Source: Endothia cerciana (lineage: Eukaryota; Ascomycota; Sordariomycetes; Diaporthales; Cryphonectriaceae). From it: 10,747 bases of DNA. Of this stretch, positions 1 to 9,000 are shown piece by piece (the first letter of the stretch is position 1; the number at the start of each line of letters is the position of its first letter). A program made the translations under genes and the position numbers. Location of the stretch: assembly GCA_026119935.1 (NCBI GenBank), contig JALRMH010000142.1, forward strand, positions 1-10,747. Reading direction: 5' to 3'. Below the pieces are notes generated by a model, which was given only the letters and a program-made list of their open reading frames with translations, did not search any database and was not told the DNA's origin.

Positions 1-587
1 TTTCGGAAGGCAGAAGGACTTTGGTCGGGTCTCTGGATAGCTTTCTCTAGCTGTTTGACGATCTGAGGGATTGCGTCGATTCCTAAGGCTTTAAGGGACC
101 AGGTTCGAAATTCGTCCTAGGTTGCTTGATCTTCGCTACGTTCTCGATTCCATTTCACTCGGAGGTCACTGTCGATATAGTCTGTAGCAAGGAGGATTTT
201 TCGTGAATCAGAGTAGTAACGGCGGGGTGCTCCGTCGAATGCCTGCTGAAGATCTGCTAGCCAGTTATCGCGCTGTTGAAATAAGGATGAAATAGCTAGC
301 TTAGTGATATTTTTAACTTTGATTTCAAGCCTAGACGAATCAGACGAGTCGCTAGATCTTCGCCGGCGTCTTGACGAGGCAGAGCGACTAGATTGCTGTT
401 AGTCTGAGGCTTAAAAGGAGCTGCAAAGGCTAGCTGCTTCGTCCTAAAGCTCCTTAAGGCGACGTAGGCGGACTATTTCAGCCTTAAGTTGCTGTATAGA
501 AGGCTGATCTTGAGCTAGTTCGTCGGTGGCTGAACGTAAAGCTGACGATTCGATAGCGTCTTGCTAACGAGTCGCTCTCAGGGGCAT
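1..587 (-). pseudogene. Gag-like protein of element A, partial, five in-frame stops
   Basis: From the ATG at 587-585 one frame can be followed to the window edge (195 codons) with no frameshift. Stops fall at codons 8, 48, 59, 63 and 157; each is TAG or TAA and can be explained by C-to-T or G-to-A change in a Gln or Trp codon. Residues 20-50 are rich in Leu, Glu, Arg and Gln like a coiled coil. Residues 66-86 are a basic Ser/Arg stretch. Residues 87-165 read like a retrotransposon capsid: a QRDNWLADLQQAF segment, then FDGAPRRYYSD, KILLATDYID, a conserved-looking Trp at 146, and FRTW after the last stop. The role would be assembly of the virus-like particle. The 3' part is outside the window. 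The start is chosen as the first ATG after the leader. Assignment to a gag family is by pattern, not by search. Confidence 0.6.
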
Positions 588-637
588 CTTAACTAAGGTA
601 ACTTTCAAAAGAAGTATTAGAAATTGTCAGTAAAGCC

Positions 638-821
638 TGTAGATCCGAATCATATAAGTCAGCTTGTTAAGTGCTCCTAGCTAAAAGCCTGTATTGCAAT
701 GTAATAGCTAACACTTAAGGTCTAAGCCTAAAGTCTCAAGCCTAAAGCTAGTAGGCTTCCCTTTTGTATAGATAGCTAGCCCTAGCTAGCTCCTAACCCT
801 TGGCCCTGTCACCTTATAACA
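638..821 (-). repeat. Candidate 5' LTR of element A
   Basis: On the minus strand this 184-bp segment begins TGTTATAAGG at 821 and ends ATCTACA at 638, giving the TG...CA ends expected of an LTR. It lies directly upstream of a 50-base leader and the gag ATG. A TATA-like CTATACAAAAG lies inside it. Both ends are guesses, because the matching 3' LTR is not in the window and other ACA trinucleotides nearby could be the true end. No convincing tRNA primer-binding site was recognised in 588-637. Confidence 0.35.
724..747. repeat. Short direct repeat inside the candidate LTR
   Basis: The 10-mer AAGCCTAAAG occurs at 724-733 and again at 738-747, a 14-base period. It is a small local duplication within the presumed LTR. 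No function is evident. Confidence 0.6.
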
Positions 822-840
822 CCTGCTACTCGTGATAAAA

Positions 841-3800
841 ATTTTAAATAGTCTTAGTTTCTTATAGTTGAGTTTACTACTAGGTTTTATTATTTTAATG
901 TTTTTATAAAGTAGGTAAACCTTATCTCCCTTCTATAGAATTAATCCTTTAATCCTTTTAGAGTTTGTATATTATATTATTTATTTTTAAGCGAATTATA
1001 GTTCTAATTAAAGTTCTTCCTAGATTTCCTTGATTTTCTTAACTCTTTTATCTGCTGCTTCTATATCTGCTCTTAGTAGTGCTTTATAATAAGCTGTCAG
1101 GTTATATCTATAGAGTATAAAGAATAGCAATTTCTTTATTATACTTATGTCTGCGCTATTATAGGCGAATTGCGCAAGAGGTAATAAGTCGACTTAGTTA
1201 TCTTATTTCTAATTAATATAGTATTAAAGATACTGTTCGACAACCTGATTTATTCTTTCTATCTGTTTATCTATCTAGGAATGAAATGCTATAGATATTT
1301 TATATTATGTTTTAAGTTGCTTTATAAGCAAGGTCTAAAACTTTAAGTTAAACTTCTTATTTCTATTAGAGATCACTTCTTCTAGTATGCTATAGTTAGT
1401 AATAATTATTCTAAGAAATATATATATAAGTTCTTCTACTATACTGCTTTCCTTATAAAGAAAGAAGTAAGTGTACTTGCTTAGTCTATAAACTATTACT
1501 AGGATACTATTATATAGCACTTTAGTTAAGAGTTCTTATAAAGGTAGTAGCTTAGTAATGAAGTCTAGGCTGATTAACTGCTAAATAGTTATAGGTACTA
1601 GTAGGGGTTATAGCAGTTTATAAGGCTTGTATCTTTCTGCTTTATTCTTCTTATAGCTGTTGCAATGTTATAGAATGTCTTTAATCCTCTTTCTAAAGCT
1701 TAGTAGGTTCTAATATCTCTTGATTTATTCATAGGTTGCCCTAACTCCCTAGTGTCTGTGTGCTAGGGCACTATATACATCCCTAATATACTCGTCTTGT
1801 TTTGCTAGAGTTATTTGTTCAGGGTCTCTGTCTTAAGGTCTTATTCTGAAGGCTGCTGTAAGCTCTTTGTGTGCGTTGATGAGGTCTCCTTCTTTATTAA
1901 TTATAAAGATGTCCTGAATCTCTTTTTTAATCTTATCCTGATAGTCTGATCTTCTGCTGAGGGCGTCTGCCCTAGCGTTTTCCTTGCTTTAGATATAGAT
2001 AACTTTGAAGTCGAACTAGGATAAGTACTCTGCTTATCTTACTTATCTTCTATTAAGGTTCTTTATTATTATAAATATAGTAAGGTTCTTATAATCCGAA
2101 AACACTTCAATTGTGTGTTTAGCACTTATAAGATAGTATTCTTATTCCTTAAATACTTCTACTATAGCTATAAGTTCCTTATCTAGTATTCTGTACTATA
2201 ACTCTAGTCTGTTAAGCTTCTTTAAGAAGTTAGCGACTATCTATAGTTGTCCTTGTTTATTATGCTAGTTGAGTTCTGTGCTGAATGCGTAGTCTGATAT
2301 ATCTATGTATAACTTGTATTTCTTTTAAGGGTCTGATTCTTATAAAATAGGGTCTTTAGTAACTAGCTCTTTAATTATTTCGAAAGCCTAGTTTTCTTTC
2401 TAGTTCTATTAGAAGGGTAGGTCTTTCTTTATAAGATTTATAAAAAGTCTAGTAATATTACTATACTTGCTGATGAATTACTAATAAAAGTTGATATATC
2501 TGAGGAATACTCTAACATCTTTAATATTCTTTAATATAGGCTAGTCTCTGATTATTTATATCTTGTCCTTCTGTATTCTAATATATCCTAATTTAATTAT
2601 ATATCCGAGGTAGTCGACTTTCTGAACGTAAAAGTAGCTTTTAACTAGTTCTACTAGGAGATGTGCATTCTAAAGTATCTGAAGTATCTGCTATATATAT
2701 TGCTTATATTCCTTAAGGGTCTTAAAGTAAATAAGAATATCATTAAAGTAGATAATATATATAATATCTAGGAATTTACAGAAGATATAGTTGATTATTT
2801 CCTAGAAAGATACTAATATATTAGTTAATCTAAAAGGTATAATCAAGTATTTATAGTATCTATAGCGAGTCCTGAATACTATCTTCTATTCTTCTCCTTC
2901 TTTAATATAGATATAGTAGTAACCTTCTTTAAGGTTTAATACTGTAAACTATTATACGCTTTATAGTTGATCCTTGATTTCCTTGAAAAGTAGTAAAAGG
3001 TACTAGTTTTTAATAGTAATGTCATTAAGCTATCTATAGTCTATATAAAGTTAAAGTTTTCTGTTTTTCTTTAATACAAACAGGATCAGGTATCCTGCTA
3101 GTAATTATAATAGTTTAATATATCTTCTCTTAAGGTTCTTATCGAGGTATTCCTTAAGCGTCTTTAGTCTTGCCTTGTTAAGTTTATAAATAAGAAAGAA
3201 CTATAGTTGAGTTCCTTCTTTTAGTAGTATCTCGTAGTTATATAGGCTGTATTCTAGAAGTCCTATATTAAATTTTCCTTAAAACAGCTTTGTGAATTCG
3301 TAGTACTCTTGTAGTATTTTAGCGAATATTAGTATTAGTCTGTCCTTCTCTGTTTCTGCTTTATAGAGGAACAGGAAGTACTATTGAGTGTTTTTATTTA
3401 GGGACGATTTCTTTAGTAGCTCTAAAGGTTCTCTTTAAGCCAGACTGAATTTCCTAAGTTATAGTTATAGGATTTCCTTATAATTCTAAAGTCTACACTT
3501 CTGTTATCGCTCTAAGTCAGGCTAAGCTTTTCTAGGCTTATATATGCTTGTTGTTATACTAATCTGCTAATGCCCTAGCACTTCTTATTTAAGTTCATTA
3601 TTGCTAGATTCTTCTTTATAAGCTATCAGCCTTGCTAATTTAGAGGTAGTCGTGGGTTTGTTTAAGGCCTCTTTCCTTAAGTATTCCTTAGTAACTGAAT
3701 CTAATCCTTTGCTGTTGATTACAACCTTCTTATAAGTAACAGCATTATCCTATAAGATTTAGCTAATAGTCTAATCGATTCGAGAATTATACTCCTTAAG

Positions 3801-5590
3801 CTAAAGAAGTCTTATAATTAGTTTATAATATGCTGTATTTATAATATTTAATATAATAAAAGTTATGTGTTTTTAAATTAAGATAGGTAGATAATTAGTT
3901 TTCTTATTGATTACTCTTTAATTATACACAACTAGTTGTCCTTTTATAGTACTAAGTTGATAGGATCGTTCTTTTTAATGCTATTATAGTCGTGCTTTAT
4001 TAATAATTACTAGTGATATAAAGTTTCCTTAAGCGCTGCTGTCTAATAGAGCGCTGTATCATTTCTCGTTAATATAAGCATCTAATTTTATATGCGTATA
4101 GTCTCTTTCTACTGCATATAGAGACCTTTAAGCTTTAATTATCTATAGTTCTGTTATAAGCAATCCTTCCCTTTTAAAGATTCTTATACTTTATAAGCCG
4201 CTCTCTAAGCTAGCCTTCTAGCGTGCTATTAGCCTTGCATGCGTTGTTCCTTATTATCCTAGTGCTTATACTAGTCTCGAACCTTATAGTAGATATAGAT
4301 AGTGCAGTCTATAGTTCTACACTGCTACTATTTGACTTTCTTATTAATGCATTCTCTAGGACAGTCATCCAGCAATCTAATATAAGCGTTATTATGCTTT
4401 CTGTTAAGAATTTCCTTAAATCGTAGGTAGGGTTCCTTAATTGCCTAGATAATCTAGCTGAACTCTCTAACTAGAAACTACTCGTGTTTGACTTTTTCTA
4501 TAAAGTGCATCTCGCAGCTGTAGTATATATATAAGATCTATACAAGCTTATAGTATTTTCTATCGATTAGGCTGATTTTAATATCCTCTAGCTATTCAGC
4601 TTTAATATTTTAAATAAGTATTATAGCGAAGAGATCTCTAAGCCTAAGGTTATATACTATATATTTAATCGCTAGGTTCTGAGTATTCTGTCTTTAGTCT
4701 GAGTTATAGCTATAAGTTCTTTCCTCACTTATAGTTTCTGTGCTTGAATAGTCTAGGTTGCTATTATTTAGTACTATATTATAGATTAAGCCCTTTTTGT
4801 TTATTACTAGTCGCTGTGTCTTCTTAAGTGCTTTAAGGAACTATCCTAAGCCTTCTTTCTCTAAAAGGTGTGTTAAGCATTTATTATTAAAGCAGAACGT
4901 CTAATTAAAAAGTCTATAATCGCAAATAAAGTCCGATACTTACTTTAGTAAGATGTTGTTACTCAGCTAATTAAGTTCTTATTATTAAAGGATATTTACC
5001 TGTTGTCTCTTTTAGACTAGTTGCTATTATAATTTTTTAAGTTATCTGCATTCTTATATAAAGTAGCTGTGCTTTCTATAATTATAGCACTTAACGCTAT
5101 TATTTAGTCTTCCTGTAAACTAATAGTTAGCTGCGTCTAGTTCTATTAGGCTAGTATAAGTACTTCTACTTTATACTGTATTTTAGCGCTGATTTCCACC
5201 TTAATTTTTAAGCTAGAACTTCTTACTATTACCTAGCTGTAAGCACTATATAGTTTGGCTTCCTTCCTTCTTAAACTTCTCTATCTATTATTTATAGAGA
5301 CAATTATTAATTCTAATAGCTGTGTTTGCAAATATTATAAAGTCTTTAGGCTAATTCTGCTTAAAGATCTTATTCTTAACTTTGTCTTTAAGTCCTTTAT
5401 AATAATATTTTATAAAGTTCTTATCTTCCTATAAGAGTTATACTGCAAGTTGCTTAAACTTAACTATATAGGCTAATACTAACTTAGTTTATTTAAGGTC
5501 TATTAGCTGCTAAGCTATAGTGTGTTTTTTATTAAAGTTATCGAAAGTTTCCTTAAAGGCCTTCTCGAAGCCTGCAAAGGAGTCGAATAT
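841..5590. other. RIP-mutated tract covering element B
   Basis: Runs such as TATATATAATATC, scarce CA/TG, abundant TA, and stops at Gln, Trp and Arg positions on the minus strand mark this tract as heavily mutated. The contrast with 1-840 on the left and with about 5600-5957 on the right is sharp. In fungi with RIP, repeated DNA above a few hundred bases is mutated C to T, mostly in CpA. Confidence 0.8.
843..4139 (-). pseudogene. pol: Pol polyprotein of element B (PR-RT-RNase H-IN), inactivated
   Basis: One minus-strand frame carries the whole pol with no net frameshift. The aspartic protease site reads LLDSSA with its Asp codon at 4041-4043 (DSGA expected). The reverse transcriptase has FTVLNLKEGY with the first Asp now Asn at 2934-2936, and IIYFNDILIY at 2739-2750, a decayed YLDD. 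RNase H begins KLYIDISDYAF at 2315 and runs past DKELIAIVE and ENARADALSRR to about 1950. The integrase has an H-x3-H-type start near 1768, C-x2-Y near 1660, a catalytic Asp at 1563-1565, the second Asp changed to Asn at 1365-1367, and Glu kept at 1257-1259. Exactly 35 residues separate these last two positions, the DD35E spacing. Positions 1335-1520 stay open by chance and encode part of this core. The frame ends at about 843 after SSKLNYKKL. Two lost RT Asp residues and one lost integrase Asp make it non-functional. Confidence 0.88.
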
Positions 5591-5719
5591 TTCCTTAGTG
5601 CTCTATCTTTAAATCAAAGTGTCCTTAAGGGTAGAGGACAGTTTTTTTGTATAGACGTTTTTTTCGCGCTAGCAAAGACTAGGGTAAGGGGATCGTTTTT
5701 CCTTCTGCAAACTGTCCTT
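4160..5719 (-). pseudogene. gag: Gag protein of element B, RIP-mutated
   Basis: The capsid region reads IFDSFAGFEKAFKETF at about 5600-5555, then KFKQLAV, YYKGLKDKVKN and AIRINNCLYK. This is the familiar Ty3-type retrotransposon gag pattern, broken by TAG/TAA. A CCHC zinc knuckle lies at 5048-5089 with exact C-x2-C-x4-H-x4-C spacing, but its second Cys and its His are now Tyr. Beyond it the same frame continues for about 290 codons with Cys/His-containing units, such as CFNNKCLTHL near 4880 and DCPRECINKK near 4345. This gives a long gag C-terminus whose role I do not recognise. The start is uncertain: similarity is clear only from about 5650 leftward. Pol follows in the frame one base back (-1). 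Confidence 0.78.
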
Positions 5720-6059
5720 AATCTAAATTTTGAGATTTTCGCTCTATTTTAATTTGAAGTCTTGTCGCCTCTTGATAAACTACATCCTTTCTAAATTTCA
5801 AGTATTGCTGACACTACGATGCATTTCAATTACAAACTCTATTTTTTCAGGTTAAAGATTGATGTAGTAAGACCCGCTTGTAGAAAGCACAAATCAGGAC
5901 GCGTTTCTAACCCACCCCTAGTTCAAGCTGCTCTTCTGATCTGAGGCGTCTAACGCAATCAAAAGAACAAATTAGAATATACTTCTAACCTACCTTTAGT
6001 TTAAGCTGCTCTTCTGATCAGAGGCTTCTAATATATTTAAATATTTAATGCTTATATAC
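5720..6059. other. Non-coding stretch between gag B and the helicase; possible leader/LTR of B
   Basis: I see no gene here. The segment sits where the 5' leader and 5' LTR of element B should be. About 5600-5957 keeps CG, CA and TG dinucleotides, in contrast to the heavily mutated DNA on both sides. It contains two 78-bp tandem copies. On the minus strand the right edge reads TGTATATAAG from 6060, which could be an LTR start. No matching LTR lies in the window, so neither the identity nor the ends can be fixed. It also separates the two divergently oriented coding relics. Confidence 0.35.
5880..6035. repeat. Two tandem copies of a 78-bp unit, unequally mutated
   Basis: The units are 5880-5957 and 5958-6035. 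Both contain AGCTGCTCTTCTGATC, followed by TGAGGCGTCTAA in the left copy and AGAGGCTTCTAA in the right. Most differences are C/T or G/A, and the AT-rich state is almost always in the right copy. For example the left copy has CCCACCCCTAGTTCAAG where the right has CCTACCTTTAGTTTAAG, and the left GACGCGT matches AATATAC on the right. The right copy therefore looks RIP-mutated and the left nearly spared. Internal tandem repeats are common in LTR U3 regions. Confidence 0.8.
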
Positions 6060-9000
6060 ATGATTTTATACACTGCTAGTAAAGTAAGATGCTGAATAAC
6101 CAGCTCTAATCTGCACCTTAATATAGCTGATAATATTAATCTATTTTATTTCTATACTCTATTATATATTATTATTTATAAGAAATGCTAATTTAGAGTT
6201 TTTATAAATAAGATAGTAGAATATCTAGCTATACTATACTACTAGATGCTTAAAAAGAAGTAATAAGTAATCGCCTGCTTAATATAGAGCTTGCTTAGTA
6301 TCTATTATATATAATAAAACTTGCTAGATTTCTAATTCTTAGCTTTAACTAGCACTTTAATCTCTCTTCTCAGCGATATTTAAATAAATAGCCTTATATA
6401 TTAGAAGTGCTCTTTTATAAGCTAGCAGGCTTATAAAATGCAAGACTATTACTGCCTCTTGTATAGGTAAGCGAATCCTTATATAAGTAGCTGCTTATCT
6501 GCTTAGGAAGCTGCCCCTCCTGTCTTATAGCGAACGCAGGTGCGCTATTAGAGGCTCTTTCTTAGCTAGCATACAAGCAAGTGGTTTAAGGTGGAATAGC
6601 AGAGCTAGTATAAAGATAGCTAGCCTGCTATACGCGAGGACGACCTGAAGCAGCAGATTACAGCGTTGTTTTGTTCTATATAAGAGCTGCTAGCTGATTA
6701 GATAGATAGGCTAATCTAGGAAGGAAATAAGTAGCTAGAGCTTAATCTGTAGCTTTGCAGGGTAGGCTAGGTAGCTTATCTAGTAAGCTTTAACCTGATC
6801 AGCACTTAGGTGCTTCTTACGCTGATCTAGGAGGACGAGCTGATCTTGCAGGCTATATAAGAGAGCTTTTAGCAGGTTGCTGAGAAAGCCTAGTATACTA
6901 TAATAGCTACTATCGCTAGCTATACTATTCTATTTAAGGTTAACTAAAGAGATAAGTATATTAAGTCTTAGCAGCTATTTAATAGCTAGCTAGAAGACAG
7001 CTTATAGCAGCACTATATAGATATCTAGCGCTATATCCTGAGCTATATTATATAGATATAGCTTTTTAGCTCTGATTAGCAGCTAGCGTATATATTTACA
7101 GCTGAGCAGGACTGTTTCTATACCTAGCTTCTCTGCTAAGCTGAGATAGTTTAAAAGGTAGAGCCTTTTTAAGCCCTACTGCAACGAGATAGAGTATGCT
7201 TAAACTTCACTATTTAGCTTCTTGACTATCCTTTATAAGATGCTGAATATAAGAGCGCTCTTTTAAGCGCCTTTGCTATCCTTAGCATTCAGCAGAATAG
7301 TAGCTAGAAAACGCTATTTAATTATATAGTTATCTACTCAGCTATTATTAAGCTAGCTTAGATGCTTATTATCCTATAGGCTTTTCTTAAGTATAAGGAC
7401 GAAATAGTAGTAGTAAAACAAGCTAATATAGCTATAAGGTTGCTAGAAGAATAAGTATAAGAGTACTGCTTTAAGCTTTTTAAGATTATCTAAGTAAAAG
7501 TTAATCGATATATAATAATAATCAGCCTTAGAATTAGGCCTACGCTGCTTAACTAGATTTATAAAGCAAGATTATATAGCCTGAAGATTCGCTATAATAC
7601 CCTAGCATAGAGCAAGGTAGATTAGCAAGATAACTATATTATTTATAATAGTATATAACTCTCCTCTGATTAGATCTCTAATATAATTTATAGCTTTTTA
7701 AGCCTAGTATAACAGCGCTTTACTAAAATGCTTAAAATCCTAGACTTAAAAGCTCTACTGCTTATTAACTAGCCCTCTCTTAAGGATAATTACTATAAAG
7801 ACTAGGTCAGCTATTTATTCTTTATAGATTATTAGAATTAGTAGCTTATAAATAGCTAGTAGTAGCTCTTGAATTATATCCTAGCTAGTGTAGAGTTATA
7901 TATAGGGTAGTTCGATCCTTGCTCTTAACAGCTTTAAAACCCTGCTGTCTGCTAGTTCTGCTGCTAGGCTGAGACGTTCTGCAAGCAGCTGCTCTTTCTA
8001 ATGCACTTCACTAGAAGGCAGCTAGCGCAGTCTTTAGAGATCCTTACCCTCTAATCTAAGAACTCAGCATATAAAGGCCTCCAGAATATCTTTCTTCACA
8101 ACAAGCTAGTCTATTTTATTACTTTATACTATAAGAGCTACTATGCAATAGTGCAGCTTAAAATCATCTACTGCTATCTGCTGCGTAAGGTCAGAGCTCT
8201 TTTTATTTAATATCTCTAGCTTGCTCTTTTCTTCTAGCAGTAGATTAAAGAGCTTCTAAGAGCTAGCTAAGAAAAAAACCCTCTACTATAGGCTGATTAA
8301 ATTATAATAGAAATAAAAAAAGAAGAAGAGTAGGCTTTTAGACTAGCAACTATAAGTATATAGCTATAGCTACTAGACTAGATAAAGCGCCTCCTCTTAT
8401 AATATAATATATAGCTTATAAGTATTAAGATTATAATTAGTGCTTAATAATATATTATAATTGCTATTATCTACTAATACTTTAGTAAAGGCTACTATAG
8501 CAGTATATAAAGTTAGTAAGAAAGTAGTAAAGAAGATTAAATAGATAATAAGCAAGAAGTTAATTATATCTTTAATATACAGGCTAGGTATAGTATAATA
8601 ATAGCTTAGATAATTTATAGAAGAGAGCTGTAGTAGAGCTAGTTTGAAATAGCTGCCTGAAGAGACTAGTTCTGAAAAGCTAGCAGCTAGTAGCATTGAT
8701 TCCTAGGCTTCTAAAGCAACTACACTCTTAGGATTCTATCTAAGCGGAAAAGGGAAGTATTTAAGGAAGAATAAGAGCAGAGCTAGCTGCAGCGCTTTCA
8801 GCAGCTTTATAAGACTAACCTCTCTAAGCAGTTACAGTAGATGCTAAGGGAGAAGGCGTAGTTCTAAAGCAGCTAGGAGCTTGTGCTGCAAGCGATTGTG
8901 TAAGGGGAAACGCTTATTCTGCAGATCGCTAAGACTAGCAGCGGAAAGGCTCTCTCTTTTCTGCTCCTAGTATATTATTCGCCTTAGGGCGTTATAATTG

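Larger units (their letters stand above)
1..821 (-). mobile_element. Ty3/Gypsy-like LTR retrotransposon A, 5' part only
   Basis: A minus-strand retroelement runs off the left edge of the window. It consists of a candidate 5' LTR (638-821), a short leader (588-637) and a gag-like reading frame (1-587). It keeps many CG, CA and TG dinucleotides and is clearly less mutated than the DNA to its right, so it looks younger than element B. Its gag is not the same family as the gag of B: it has a coiled-coil-like N-terminus and an SR-rich linker, where B has a zinc knuckle and Cys/His units. Pol and the 3' LTR, if present, lie outside the window. The family is inferred from gag-like features alone. 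Confidence 0.55.
841..6059 (-). mobile_element. Ty3/Gypsy LTR retrotransposon B, RIP-mutated, 3' end missing
   Basis: Reading leftward from about 5719, the minus strand encodes gag, then protease, reverse transcriptase, RNase H and integrase. Integrase following RNase H is the Ty3/Gypsy order. Every domain is recognisable but full of stops and Asp-to-Asn, His-to-Tyr and Cys-to-Tyr changes. The element ends abruptly at about 841, inside the conserved region after the integrase core, so the integrase C-terminal end, any chromodomain and the 3' LTR are absent. The likely cause is insertion of element A. The right end is uncertain: 5720-6059 is non-coding, less mutated and may include its leader and 5' LTR. 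Confidence 0.85.

Noticed and set aside
4223..4426. Plus-strand open frame of 67 codons
   Set aside because: It is antisense to the gag C-terminus of element B, whose minus-strand frame has recognisable, in-phase motifs. It has no family resemblance of its own.
5522..5752. Plus-strand open frame of 76 codons with a hydrophobic look
   Set aside because: It lies antisense to the capsid region of gag B, including the complement of FDSFAGFEKAF. The hydrophobicity comes from AT-rich composition.
5918..5960. tRNA or SINE-like B box (TAGTTCAAGC) in the 78-bp unit
   Set aside because: There is no A box at a suitable distance and no cloverleaf could be drawn; the match to a B box is weak.
8397..8696. 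Minus-strand open frame of 99 codons with membrane-like segments
   Set aside because: It is antisense to the recombinase-like region of the helicase relic. The Leu/Ile/Tyr richness is the complement of RIP-mutated codons.
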